Shown one piece after another: positions 1 through 8,274 of a DNA stretch of 64,000 nucleotides. Made by a program: the position numbers and the translations under genes. Below the pieces are notes generated by a model, which was given only the letters and a program-made list of their open reading frames with translations, was not told the origin of the DNA and made no database searches. Origin of the DNA: Algoriphagus sp. Y33 (GTDB lineage Bacteria; Bacteroidota; Bacteroidia; Cytophagales; Cyclobacteriaceae); NCBI RefSeq assembly GCF_014838715.1, contig NZ_CP061947.1, forward strand, positions 5,012,001 through 5,076,000, given 5' to 3'. Each line of letters begins with the position of its first letter. The first letter of the stretch is position 1.

Positions 1-1548
1 ATCAATCAAAGCAATCGGACCATGCTTCATCTCGGCAGCAGGGTATCCCTCAGCATGTATATAGGAAATCTCTTTGAGCTTCAATGCTCCTTCGAGTGCA
101 ACAGGGAAATTATACCCTCTTCCTAAGTAAAGCGCATTACTTACATCCTTATACTCCTCAGCGATATACTTGATTGCATCATTTGATTTCAAAGCCCGCT
201 CAATTTTTCCAGGAATTGCTTCAAGTTCATGTAAAAGCTGTATGTACTTACTTTCAGGCAGTGTGCCTCTCTGATAACCCAGCTTCAGGGCCATCATAGC
301 CAATACGGAAATCTGGGCAGTAAACGCTTTGGTCGATGCGACCCCAATCTCCGGACCGGCGTGGGTATAGGATCCTGCATGGGTGGCTCTTGGAATAGAT
401 GAGCCCACCACGTTGCACACTCCAAAAATTGTAGCTCCTTTTGATTTCGCAAGCTCTATGGCCGCCAATGTATCCGCCGTCTCGCCTGATTGTGAGATAG
501 CTATGACAAAGTCTTTTTCTCCCACTACAGGATTTCTATACCTGAATTCAGATGCATATTCCACTTCTACAGGTACGCGTGCAAATTCCTCGAATAAATA
601 TTCTGCTACCAATCCGGCATGCCATGAGGTACCGCAAGCGGTGATGATGATACGCTCAGCATTTTGAAATTTATTCATGTAATCCCGCAGACCGCCTAGA
701 ACTAACCGACCTGATTTTGCGTCCAGGCGTCCTCTCAAACAATCCGCAATTGATTTGGGCTGCTCGAAAATTTCCTTCATCATGAAATGCTCATACCCAC
801 CCTTCTCGATGGCTTCCAGCTCCATTTCAAGTTGATTGATATAAGGATTGGTTTCTACATTCTCAATGGTTTTGATCTGAAGACGGTTATTTCTGATAAC
901 TGCTATTTCAAAATCATCCAAATAGACCACCTTGTTGGTGTATTCAATTATTGGAGTGGCATCAGAAGCAAGGAAAAACTCGTCCTCACCAACTCCAATC
1001 ACCAATGGAGATCCCTTTCTTGCGGCAATTAAGGTATCTGGTTCTTCTTTGTTTATCAGCACTATAGCATAAGCACCCACTACTTTGTGAAGAGCCAGTC
1101 TAAGTGCTTCTTCCAGACTACAGTGATTATTTAGCTGAATATCTTCTATGAACTTAATAAATACTTCTGTGTCTGTGTCCGATTTAAATGTGTAGCCCTT
1201 TTGCATCAAATCCTGCTTGAGCACTTCATAGTTTTCAATGATTCCATTGTGAATCATCGCTATTTTTTCAGAAGAAGAATAATGCGGATGCGCATTGGTG
1301 TCATTTGGTTCGCCATGAGTCGCCCAGCGCGTATGGCCTATTCCGATTTTGGAGGACAAATCCGGATTTGATTCAAGATATTTCTCCAATTCGGATACCT
1401 TCCCTTTCTTTTTGTAGATACTTAGGCCATTTCTGTCCAATAGTGCAACACCGGCACTATCATATCCTCTGTATTCCAATCTTCTCAGGCCTTTGATAAT
1501 TATGGGTAAAGCTTCCTGCTGCCCTACGTATGCTACGATTCCACACAT
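1..1548 (-). CDS. glmS: Glutamine--fructose-6-phosphate aminotransferase (isomerizing), 3' end beyond window
   Basis: GlmS makes glucosamine-6-phosphate from fructose-6-phosphate and glutamine, the first committed step to UDP-GlcNAc for peptidoglycan and surface glycans. The frame is open from the ATG at 1548 to the window edge, 516 codons of the roughly 610 usual for the family, so the C-terminus is missing. The start MCGIVAYVG carries the N-terminal nucleophile Cys2 of class II glutamine amidotransferases; LRRLEYRGYDSAG and GHTRWATHG follow. The sugar isomerase half shows ITACGTSWHAG, SQSGETADT and the EIGVASTKAFT segment. A terminator of the upstream DUF4270 gene lies between the two, so glmS probably has its own promoter; only a one-mismatch -7 box (TTTCTTTG, minus strand near 1583-1590) is visible. 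The family call is very secure. Confidence 0.98.
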   Translation of the reverse strand, partial: MCGIVAYVGQQEALPIIIKGLRRLEYRGYDSAGVALLDRNGLSIYKKKGKVSELEKYLESNPDLSSKIGIGHTRWATHGEPNDTNAHPHYSSSEKIAMIHNGIIENYEVLKQDLMQKGYTFKSDTDTEVFIKFIEDIQLNNHCSLEEALRLALHKVVGAYAIVLINKEEPDTLIAARKGSPLVIGVGEDEFFLASDATPIIEYTNKVVYLDDFEIAVIRNNRLQIKTIENVETNPYINQLEMELEAIEKGGYEHFMMKEIFEQPKSIADCLRGRLDAKSGRLVLGGLRDYMNKFQNAERIIITACGTSWHAGLVAEYLFEEFARVPVEVEYASEFRYRNPVVGEKDFVIAISQSGETADTLAAIELAKSKGATIFGVCNVVGSSIPRATHAGSYTHAGPEIGVASTKAFTAQISVLAMMALKLGYQRGTLPESKYIQLLHELEAIPGKIERALKSNDAIKYIAEEYKDVSNALYLGRGYNFPVALEGALKLKEISYIHAEGYPAAEMKHGPIALID

Positions 1549-1603
1549 ATTGAAAAATTCTTATGGTTTAACTGAACTTCTGCAAAGAAACAGCTTTCGT
1601 GCC

Positions 1604-1644
1604 AAAAAAAATAATCCACTTCCCGTAAATTAGGAAGTGGATTA
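1604..1644 (-). terminator. Rho-independent terminator after the DUF4270 gene
   Basis: A perfect 12-bp stem (TAATCCACTTCC at 1612-1623 with GGAAGTGGATTA at 1633-1644) has a 9-nt loop and is followed on the minus strand by a run of eight T (complement of 1604-1611). It sits 27 nt after the DUF4270 stop and before glmS. Confidence 0.85.
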
Positions 1645-1670
1645 GGATAACTTTTCAAAACCTGAGAATT

Positions 1671-3089
1671 CTACCTAGATTTAGAATAGATGACCTTCAC
1701 CTTGATTTTGTTCTTATCTACTTTAAACTGCCTCAGTGACGTAGCAAATGGATCTGCCCCGCCATTAGTCCTTCTCTTATTCACAATATTCCCTCCATAT
1801 AAAATCCAGTCTTTCCTTGTCAAATCTCCCCGGAAAAGTGCATTTACATAGGCAGAAATATTTTGACCATAAACCTTACTGTCAGAATTGTAAATAAAAC
1901 TTGCAGGAGCCTCTACTAGTGGTTCCTTGTTTGATTCACTATCAATGCCCACTTGAGGCCTTGATGGATCCTGTATGGTATAATAATTTCCGGCGGGGTT
2001 GGCCAGGAAGTGGTTGCCGGCATCTGTAAAATAAGCTCTAAAATATGAACTGGGGAGAACACCCTCCGCAGGTTCTTCTATTGCGCCAAGTTCCAATGAA
2101 ACGTTGTTGAACGTAACGCCGGAGAGCGTATCCAAAAAGGCATCAAATGGGCTGGTGTCCAATTTGATAACCATACCCAGACCCGCTTTTATCCCAACCA
2201 TCTGCCCCACATCGTAAGACTTTTGGTATTCTGTGACGGCAGCAGTGGGAGTACCGCTTCTATCACTTTTAATCCCGCTGAAATTCCTGGATGGTGAAGT
2301 GGAAATCGAATACAGCGTCGAAACCGTATCAGAAGCATCGTTACGATAGTAAACTTTGATTGCAGTATTAGCTCCCAACCTTACCTCTGCCGTGGAATTA
2401 TCTCCCTCTTTTGCTTTCACCGCTATACCCGGAAAATAATCCCGGAATGAAAAGAGGTCATTGAACTCAATCCCCGAATGCATTTTGGTGAAAATCTCTT
2501 CTGCAAATTCCTCCTCTACCTGGAAAGACGCAATAGAGTCGGTTTCTTCCCCAAACACGATCTCTCCTGAGGAAAACGGATTCTCTTCGTAAGTCAATTC
2601 GTCAAAATTGTAATACAAGGTATCCAATATAGGTTCTGTCAACTTATGAATGGAGAAATATTTTGGCTCATCTAAATTCGTCCCGTTAATATTTACAATA
2701 TCAACAGTGAAGAAGATAGAATCAAGCACTGCGTCAGACTCCGGGCGTTTAGTCCCGGAATTAATAAACATTCTTGTGTAGCCTGTCGCAGATGTTTTCC
2801 CGAAAAAAGGATCAACTTCTTCTCCCACTATCAAAATATTTTGATTGGTAGTATTGAAAGAATCCAGTAAAACTATCTCTGCAGGCAGTTCAAACTCCTC
2901 GAAAACAACGCCGATTTGGTTGTTTCCGGGAGCCAGCTCTATGCCGACAGTGGCAGGGTCACTACAGGAACTGATAAGAAATAGGGACAAGATGGCCCCA
3001 ACGGCCAGATTAACCGGCGAGATTTGTGTAAATGCCGAATAGCTCTTCGTGAGCTTGTGCTTCTGATTCTGCTTCAATGCTGATGTCAA
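1671..3089 (-). CDS. DUF4270 family lipoprotein
   Basis: A 472-residue predicted SPII lipoprotein of the DUF4270 family, common in Bacteroidota and without an assigned function. After a long basic n-region comes a hydrophobic stretch ending in the lipobox LISSC (Cys42), then SDPATVGIELAPGNNQ, the typical start of the mature DUF4270 protein. The rest is beta-rich and Asp/Ser-rich with no catalytic motif that I recognise. The only canonical start in frame is ATG 3089, which makes the gene overlap the 3' end of the upstream GT5-like gene by 80 bp. That is unusually long, and the n-region of about 27 residues is also long, so a rare start codon closer to the hydrophobic core is possible. Co-transcription with the GT5-like gene is likely, with a shared promoter near 3870 and a terminator at 1604-1644. 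Confidence 0.88.
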   Translation of the reverse strand: MTSALKQNQKHKLTKSYSAFTQISPVNLAVGAILSLFLISSCSDPATVGIELAPGNNQIGVVFEEFELPAEIVLLDSFNTTNQNILIVGEEVDPFFGKTSATGYTRMFINSGTKRPESDAVLDSIFFTVDIVNINGTNLDEPKYFSIHKLTEPILDTLYYNFDELTYEENPFSSGEIVFGEETDSIASFQVEEEFAEEIFTKMHSGIEFNDLFSFRDYFPGIAVKAKEGDNSTAEVRLGANTAIKVYYRNDASDTVSTLYSISTSPSRNFSGIKSDRSGTPTAAVTEYQKSYDVGQMVGIKAGLGMVIKLDTSPFDAFLDTLSGVTFNNVSLELGAIEEPAEGVLPSSYFRAYFTDAGNHFLANPAGNYYTIQDPSRPQVGIDSESNKEPLVEAPASFIYNSDSKVYGQNISAYVNALFRGDLTRKDWILYGGNIVNKRRTNGGADPFATSLRQFKVDKNKIKVKVIYSKSR

Positions 3090-3828
3090 ACTTCTTGTCT
3101 TTTGAGAAATCCTCGATTAGTTGGTTTAATTCTGCGGAAACTTCACCGCCTTTGACTACCAAGTCGGCGTACTCCATGCCCATCTTGATAAATCCTGTAA
3201 AGTCTTTGCTTTTCAAAGGTGCTAAAATAGCGTCATCAATATCCACCATCTTAACCTTGTTTAACAAATCATCACCAAAGGTATGGGAAAATCCGTTGTT
3301 GTAGATCGCAAATACAGACTTCGTGTCTTTAAATAAAGGCTCGCTCTTATAAGTAGTTTTCAAATACATCGGAATTAAGCTAGTCATCCAATCGTTACAG
3401 TGCACGATATCAGGAGCCCAGCCCAGTTTTTTTACCGTTTCGATGACCCCTTTGCAGAAGAAAATCGCACGTTCGTCATTATCCTCGTAGAACTTCTGCT
3501 GCTTATCGTGGAACACATGCTTTCGCTGGAAGTAATCTTCATTGTCAATAAAGTATACCTGAAGCTTTGCATTAGGAATGGAAGCCACTTTAATCACCAA
3601 AGGTTTCTCCTCTTCTCCTACCGCAATATTGATCCCTGACAACCTCACCACTTCGTGAAGCCTGTTCTTTCGCTCGTTGATCAGGCCAAATCTTGGCACT
3701 AGAATCCTGATCTCCATACCACGCTCCTGCATAGCTTGAGGAAGGGCCCTTAAGAAATTTGCGACTTCGGATGTTTGGAGAAAAGGGTTGATTTCACTGG
3801 CAACGTAGAGGATACGTAATTTGGACAT
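3010..3828 (-). CDS. GT5-type glycogen/starch synthase N-terminal domain protein
   Basis: A 272-residue protein that begins MSKLRILYVASEINPF, the glycogen synthase catalytic-domain signature (Glyco_transf_5). It retains the PQAMQERGMEIRILVPRFG, DIVHCNDWMTSLIP and FAIYNNGF segments. Full-length GlgA is about 480 residues with two Rossmann domains; this protein has only the N-terminal domain and lacks the C-terminal nucleotide-sugar binding half with its KTGGL and E-x7-E motifs. Short proteins of this kind recur in Bacteroidota, so it is probably a real family and not a truncated gene; whether it has glucosyltransferase activity is uncertain. It is divergent from panC across 129 bp and runs into the DUF4270 gene. 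Confidence 0.88.
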   Translation of the reverse strand: MSKLRILYVASEINPFLQTSEVANFLRALPQAMQERGMEIRILVPRFGLINERKNRLHEVVRLSGINIAVGEEEKPLVIKVASIPNAKLQVYFIDNEDYFQRKHVFHDKQQKFYEDNDERAIFFCKGVIETVKKLGWAPDIVHCNDWMTSLIPMYLKTTYKSEPLFKDTKSVFAIYNNGFSHTFGDDLLNKVKMVDIDDAILAPLKSKDFTGFIKMGMEYADLVVKGGEVSAELNQLIEDFSKDKKFDISIEAESEAQAHEELFGIYTNLAG

Positions 3829-3868
3829 GCTTATTGGATTTTATGTTGAAGGTGAAAAAACAACTGCG

Positions 3869-3876
3869 CAAAGATA
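3869..3876 (-). promoter_or_regulatory. -7 promoter element for the GT5-like/DUF4270 genes
   Basis: TATCTTTG on the minus strand matches the Bacteroidota -7 consensus TAnnTTTG and lies 40 nt upstream of the ATG at 3828. No convincing -33 TTG was found at the usual distance. Confidence 0.6.
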
Positions 3877-3896
3877 ATAAAAAAAGCCTTAAAAGC

Positions 3897-3926
3897 CTTG
3901 ATTTGTTGAATAATAATATACATTTG
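3897..3926 (+). promoter_or_regulatory. Promoter for panC operon
   Basis: TACATTTG at 3919-3926 fits the Bacteroidota -7 consensus, and CTTG at 3897-3900 gives a -33 TTG with an 18-bp spacer. The predicted start of transcription leaves a leader of about 25-30 nt before the GTG at 3958. Confidence 0.65.
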
Positions 3927-3957
3927 CCCCTATTTACCCATCCTAAACCCTATTCTG

Positions 3958-4806
3958 GTGCACCTAGTCCATACTGGAGCCAATTGGCGCAATTACTGGC
4001 TTGAATCCCTTAAAAACGGTAAATCCATAGGTTTGGTCCCCACAATGGGGGCGCTTCACGAAGGCCATCTTGACCTCGTTAGAAAAGCCAAACAGGAAGT
4101 TGATATTGTAGTGGTTTCTATCTTCGTAAACCCAACACAATTCAATAACCAAGAAGATTTTAACAATTACCCTTCTACTATAGACGAGGATTTGGATAAA
4201 CTTAGGAATGAACAAGTTGACTTTGTTTTCCTCCCTGATTTAGACACTGTTTATCCTGAAAAACCACAATTAAGCATCAATTTCGGCGAGCTCGAGGCAG
4301 TGCTGGAGGGAGCCTTTCGCCCCGGGCATTTCAATGGAGTAGGAATAGTTGTCTCCAAGCTTTTCAACATCATCAAACCCGAAAAGGCATTCTTCGGTCA
4401 AAAAGACCTTCAGCAAACCGGCATTATAAAGCGATTGGTGAAAGACCTGTCCATGGATGTAGCACTTATTATCGTCCCTACAAGACGGGAAGAAGACGGA
4501 TTGGCGATGTCCTCAAGGAACTTGCGCCTATCACCGGACGAAAGGGCTCAAGCGTTGATTTTAATACACAGTCTGACTAAGGCCAAGCAGGAACTTTTAG
4601 CAGGCAAGCCATGGTTTGAGGTGCAGAACCAAATCACGCGCGATTTTGAGGACGTGCCTTTGGCAGACTTGGAATATTTCGAATTGATTCATCCTGACAG
4701 TTTTATAGGTTATGTGGATTTTGATCCCAATCAAAAATCATCACTCTGTGTGGCTGCCTATCTAGGAAAAATCAGATTAATCGACAACCTGCCAATAATT
4801 CCTTAA
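3958..4806 (+). CDS. panC: Pantoate--beta-alanine ligase
   Basis: PanC joins pantoate to beta-alanine with ATP to give pantothenate. The 282-residue protein has the nucleotidyl-transfer motif GLVPTMGALHEGHL (HxGH), VSIFVNPTQFN, the pantoate site segment PGHFNGVGIVVSKLFNI, FGQKDLQQ, and the KMSKS-like MSSRNLRLS. Length is normal. The start is GTG at 3958; the next in-frame ATG falls inside the conserved PTMGALHEGH motif, so translation must begin near here. It is followed after 21 nt by panD, which supplies beta-alanine, an arrangement widely conserved in bacteria. Confidence 0.97.
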   Translation: MHLVHTGANWRNYWLESLKNGKSIGLVPTMGALHEGHLDLVRKAKQEVDIVVVSIFVNPTQFNNQEDFNNYPSTIDEDLDKLRNEQVDFVFLPDLDTVYPEKPQLSINFGELEAVLEGAFRPGHFNGVGIVVSKLFNIIKPEKAFFGQKDLQQTGIIKRLVKDLSMDVALIIVPTRREEDGLAMSSRNLRLSPDERAQALILIHSLTKAKQELLAGKPWFEVQNQITRDFEDVPLADLEYFELIHPDSFIGYVDFDPNQKSSLCVAAYLGKIRLIDNLPIIP

Positions 4807-4811
4807 TTTTG
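4804..4811 (+). promoter_or_regulatory. Possible internal promoter for panD, overlapping the panC stop
   Basis: TAATTTTG overlaps the panC TAA and fits TAnnTTTG. It also forms the left arm of a perfect 9-bp inverted repeat (TTAATTTTG-CCG-CAAAATTAA, 4803-4823) directly before the panD ATG at 4828. Either a second promoter or a weak hairpin between the two genes. Confidence 0.4.
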
Positions 4812-4827
4812 CCGCAAAATTAAACCG

Positions 4828-5175
4828 ATGCAAATTCAGGTACTGAAATCCAAGATCCACCGGGTGAAAATTACCCAGGCAGAACTACACTATGTGGGCT
4901 CCATTACCATCGATGAAGATCTGATGGACGCCGCAAATCTTATTGAAAATGAAAAGGTTCAAATCGTCAACGTCAACAACGGAGAACGGCTGGAAACCTA
5001 CGTGATCACGGGAGAAAGAGGCTCAGGACAAGTATGCCTGAACGGTCCCGCAGCCAGAAAAGCCCAAGTAGGAGATATTGTAATCGTCATTTCCTATGCG
5101 GGAATGGATCTAGAAGAAGCCAAAAAATTCAAACCTGTGCTGATCTTCCCCGACGAGCACAACAAACTCATCTGA
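4828..5175 (+). CDS. panD: Aspartate 1-decarboxylase (pyruvoyl-type)
   Basis: PanD decarboxylates L-aspartate to beta-alanine for pantothenate. The 115-residue precursor shows the self-cleavage site YVGSIT, with Gly24-Ser25 giving the beta chain and the pyruvoyl-bearing alpha chain. Further family residues are Lys9 in [10 protein letters not shown], the [17 protein letters not shown] loop and [10 protein letters not shown]. Length is typical (115-126). Its TGA overlaps the ATG of the next gene (TGATG), indicating translational coupling. Confidence 0.98.
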   Translation: MQIQVLKSKIHRVKITQAELHYVGSITIDEDLMDAANLIENEKVQIVNVNNGERLETYVITGERGSGQVCLNGPAARKAQVGDIVIVISYAGMDLEEAKKFKPVLIFPDEHNKLI

Positions 5176-6179
5176 TGATCCAAAGACGTGTTAAACAAGC
5201 TGTCCAGATTCTAATTTCATTAGGAATTGCAATCTGGATTTTTTGGTTTATATACAAAGATGTAGCCTTTGAGTCATTACTTGACCAAATCATGTCAAGT
5301 AATTGGGCGTGGATTATACTGTCTTTGTTGGTCTCTATGCTGGCTTACCTTACTAGAAGCTGGCGCTGGACTTTGCTCATAAATACAGAAGATGCAAAAA
5401 AAGTAAGCCTTGTCCACGCCTATCATGCATTGATGGTAGGCTATCTGATTAATATGCTTATCCCGCGGGCGGGCGAAGTAGCACGATGTGGGGCTCTCAC
5501 CCGAACCAACGGAATCTCTACAGGCTACCTTATCGGCACGGTGATAGTAGAGCGAAGCATAGATCTGTTATGTCTTGTATCCACTATTCTTTTGGCTTTT
5601 TTTGTAGAGCGGGAGCTCTTCTTAAATCTGGCAAGTCAGTTAGTCGACGTAGCGTCTTTAGGTCAAAAAATCATTTCAAATCTTCCTCTTGTACTTGGCG
5701 GGATTGCCGTTTTGATTCTCGTAATCCGGTATGTATTCATAAGATTTGCAGATAATGGATTGATCAATAAAATACAGCATTTTTTTAGGGAGATTCTTTC
5801 AGGTCTCAGGAAAATTGGAGGATTAACCAATCCTGCCGGATTCTGGACAAGCTCTATTTTTCTTTGGTTTTTGTATTTTTTGACCATGTACACCATCTCC
5901 TTAGGAATACCAAGTACTGCCAATTTGTCCTCCGGCGAAGTGCTTTTAGTCATGGTTATGGGAAGTATTGGCATGGTAGCACCTGTCCAAGGAGGGATTG
6001 GAACCTTTCATGCACTGGTGGCCTTTATTTTGATACAACTGGGTATATCAGAAGTTGATGGGAAAATTTTCGCCGCCATTATCCACGGCACCCAAGTAGT
6101 CCTTGTATTGGGAGCCGGACTTATAAGTTGGGTAATAATGATGAAATTACCCATCTGGGGAAAACCTGAAAAAATATAA
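5175..6179 (+). CDS. UPF0104/lysylphosphatidylglycerol synthase-type membrane protein
   Basis: A 334-residue polytopic membrane protein of the LPG_synthase_TM family, the flippase-like region of MprF. Several hydrophobic segments are clear (IQILISLGIAIWIFWFIY, WAWIILSLLVSMLAYL and others). The family motifs are RSWRWTLLI, LMVGYLINMLIPRAGEVARC and GTVIVERSIDLLCL. No synthase domain follows, so a lipid-modifying activity is not supported; membrane lipid or glycan transport is a reasonable guess. I chose ATG 5175, which overlaps the panD stop, over an upstream ATG at 5034 that would lie wholly inside panD in another frame. It belongs to the panC operon. Confidence 0.9.
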   Translation: MIQRRVKQAVQILISLGIAIWIFWFIYKDVAFESLLDQIMSSNWAWIILSLLVSMLAYLTRSWRWTLLINTEDAKKVSLVHAYHALMVGYLINMLIPRAGEVARCGALTRTNGISTGYLIGTVIVERSIDLLCLVSTILLAFFVERELFLNLASQLVDVASLGQKIISNLPLVLGGIAVLILVIRYVFIRFADNGLINKIQHFFREILSGLRKIGGLTNPAGFWTSSIFLWFLYFLTMYTISLGIPSTANLSSGEVLLVMVMGSIGMVAPVQGGIGTFHALVAFILIQLGISEVDGKIFAAIIHGTQVVLVLGAGLISWVIMMKLPIWGKPEKI

Positions 6180-6210
6180 TACGTAGTTATCCATTGCAAC
6201 TAATAAACTT

Positions 6211-6897
6211 ATGATCATACTAATTGTAGTCGTTTTTGCCATTGCAGGATTTGTGGTGAGCAGCAAACTGAAAAGCAAATTCAAGAAATACTCTCAAACT
6301 CCCTTACAGGCAAATCTTTCGGGTGCGGAGATTGCGAAGCTTATGCTCGCAGACAATAACATTACCGATGTGCAGGTACTATCTGTAGAAGGACAGCTTA
6401 CGGACCATTATAATCCGGCCAACAAAACGGTAAACCTCAGCCCTGATGTGTACTATGGGAGAAATGCCGCTGCGGCGGCAGTCGCCTCCCACGAATGTGG
6501 ACACGCAGTCCAGCATGCTACATCTTATGCGTGGCTTAATCTAAGATCCACGCTCGTTCCACTTCAAAACAGTGCGGGTAAGATTTTGAATATAGTCTTA
6601 ATTGCTTCTCTTTTTGGAGGATTCGCATTAGGCCTTTCCAATCTATGGATAGGATATATCGTTGTCGGCGCTTACAGTATAATTACCCTCTTTTCCCTGG
6701 TAACTTTACCTGTGGAATTTGATGCGAGCAACAGAGCGCTGGCTTGGGTCAAAACCAGAAATATTGTAACGCCTGATGAGTACGCTATGTCTAAAGATGC
6801 GCTGAAGTGGGCTGCAATGACCTATGTAGTAGCTGCACTTGCCGCACTCACTACGCTAGCCTATTATATTATGGTTTTCTTTGGAGGACGGGATTGA
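6211..6897 (+). CDS. YugP-like neutral zinc metallopeptidase, membrane-bound
   Basis: A 228-residue protein of the Zn_peptidase_2 (YugP) family. The zinc-binding site is HECGH at residues 94-98 within ASHECGHAVQHA. A membrane anchor is at residues 1-16, and there are further hydrophobic segments around 125-165 and at the C-terminus. The VNLSPDVYYGRNAAAAAVASHE and VTLPVEFDASNRAL segments are also typical of the family. The substrate is unknown. It follows the membrane protein by 31 nt and is closed by the terminator at 6919-6952, so it is the last gene of the panC operon. Confidence 0.92.
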   Translation: MIILIVVVFAIAGFVVSSKLKSKFKKYSQTPLQANLSGAEIAKLMLADNNITDVQVLSVEGQLTDHYNPANKTVNLSPDVYYGRNAAAAAVASHECGHAVQHATSYAWLNLRSTLVPLQNSAGKILNIVLIASLFGGFALGLSNLWIGYIVVGAYSIITLFSLVTLPVEFDASNRALAWVKTRNIVTPDEYAMSKDALKWAAMTYVVAALAALTTLAYYIMVFFGGRD

Positions 6898-6918
6898 TAC
6901 AGATCAAATAACATTTCT

Positions 6919-6952
6919 GAAGAGGGGCAAGTTTTGTCCCTCTTCTTTTTTT
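6919..6952 (+). terminator. Rho-independent terminator of the panC operon
   Basis: A 12-bp stem with one G-U pair (6919-6930 with 6934-6945), a 3-nt GTT loop and seven T residues. Confidence 0.93.
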
Positions 6953-6995
6953 GGCATATATTCCTAGCAGATAGCTAAACCCAAAAGAGAATAGT

Positions 6996-8135
6996 ATGCA
7001 TTTTGAACTTACAGAGGAGCAGCTCGCCGTGCAGGGAGCAGCGAGAGATTTTGCAAAAAACGAACTGCTCCCCGGAGTAATACAGCGGGACATTGAGTCC
7101 CGATTTCCGGCTGAGGAGATCAAAAAAATGGGCAACCTCGGCTTCATGGGAATGATGGTCGATCCCCTCTATGGTGGAGGAGGTATGGATACTGTTTCCT
7201 ATGTCATTGCGATGGAAGAACTGTCCAAGATCGATGCATCAGCCTCTGTAGTCATGTCAGTGAATAATTCATTGGTTTGCTGGGGGTTGGAAAAGTATGC
7301 TTCTGAAACCCAAAAGGAGAAATATCTTAAGCCCCTCGCATCCGGTCAAAAGCTTGGCGCTTTTGCCCTGTCAGAGCCGGAGGCAGGTTCGGATGCGACT
7401 TCCCAGAAAACTGAAGCTTACCGAGATGGCGGTCATTACGTATTGAATGGCACCAAAAACTGGATAACCAATGGCTCAAAAGCAGATACTTACCTGGTGT
7501 TTGCCCAAACTGACCACAGCAAAGGACACAAAGGCATCTCCGTTTTTATCGTGGAAAAAGGCTGGGAAGGCTTCACTCCCGGGCACAAAGAAGACAAACT
7601 GGGAATCAGAGCCTCTGACACTACCTCACTCATGTTTACAGACGTGAAGGTGCCAGCAGAGAATAGAATAGGGGATGAAGGCTTTGGATTCAAATATGCC
7701 ATGGAAACTTTAAATGGTGGAAGAATCGGCATCGCAGCACAGGCTCTGGGTATTGCAGCCGGAGCGTATGAGTTTGCACTGGCATACTCCAAAGAACGAA
7801 AGACTTTTGGCAAACCAATCAGTCATCATCAGGCAATTCAATTCAAACTTGCGGACATGGCCACTACAATTGAAGCTGCCAGACTATTGGTGTACAAAGC
7901 TGCCTGGCTGAAAGATCAGGGTGAGGACTATTCCCATGCTTCTGCTATGGCAAAACTATATGCGTCCCAAGTCGCAATGGAAGTAAGTATTGAGGCAGTA
8001 CAAATACACGGAGGCTACGGATATGTGAGGGAATATCATGTAGAGCGTCTCATGAGAGATGCCAAGATTACCCAGATTTATGAGGGAACATCTGAGATTC
8101 AAAAAATAGTCATATCCAGAGGTCTTCTTAAGTAG
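6996..8135 (+). CDS. Short-chain acyl-CoA dehydrogenase
   Basis: A 379-residue FAD-dependent acyl-CoA dehydrogenase, of the length and type of short-chain/butyryl-CoA dehydrogenases used in beta-oxidation. Seen in order: the N-terminal helical domain, the FAD and substrate segment GAFALSEPEAGSDATS, NGTKNWITNG, then KERKTFGKPISHHQ, AVQIHGGYGYVREY and the catalytic base Glu at about residue 363 in IYEGTSEIQ. It stands alone with terminators on both sides. Exact chain-length preference cannot be read from sequence alone. Confidence 0.95.
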   Translation: MHFELTEEQLAVQGAARDFAKNELLPGVIQRDIESRFPAEEIKKMGNLGFMGMMVDPLYGGGGMDTVSYVIAMEELSKIDASASVVMSVNNSLVCWGLEKYASETQKEKYLKPLASGQKLGAFALSEPEAGSDATSQKTEAYRDGGHYVLNGTKNWITNGSKADTYLVFAQTDHSKGHKGISVFIVEKGWEGFTPGHKEDKLGIRASDTTSLMFTDVKVPAENRIGDEGFGFKYAMETLNGGRIGIAAQALGIAAGAYEFALAYSKERKTFGKPISHHQAIQFKLADMATTIEAARLLVYKAAWLKDQGEDYSHASAMAKLYASQVAMEVSIEAVQIHGGYGYVREYHVERLMRDAKITQIYEGTSEIQKIVISRGLLK

Positions 8136-8151
8136 CAACTATTTTGTTCAG

Positions 8152-8186
8152 AAAAAGACATAATTAAATAATTCTATGTCCTTTTT
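8152..8186 (+). terminator. Terminator after acyl-CoA dehydrogenase
   Basis: AAAAAGACATA (8152-8162) can pair with TATGTCCTTTTT (8175-8186) with one bulge; the 3' arm ends in a T run. It begins 16 nt after the stop codon. Confidence 0.65.
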
Positions 8187-8240
8187 AATTTATATTAACA
8201 CCATCCATAAAAAATCCATGAAATATCGTTAGAAAAATCA

Positions 8241-8248
8241 TATTTTTG
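8241..8248 (+). promoter_or_regulatory. -7 promoter element for the AraC-family gene
   Basis: TATTTTTG fits TAnnTTTG and lies 26 nt upstream of the ATG at 8275. A -33 TTG is not evident. Confidence 0.45.
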
Positions 8249-8274
8249 ATGTTTGGTTTTTTTAATACTTATTC

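Noticed and set aside
1..1670. glmS riboswitch-ribozyme
   Set aside because: The region upstream of glmS on the minus strand is only about 120 nt, contains a terminator of the previous gene, and shows none of the ribozyme core; such ribozymes are typical of Firmicutes.
5034..5174. Extended N-terminus for the UPF0104-type membrane protein from an ATG inside panD
   Set aside because: The 47 extra residues are Arg/Gln/Cys-rich, are simply panD read in another frame, and the ATG at 5175 overlaps the panD stop as expected for coupled genes.
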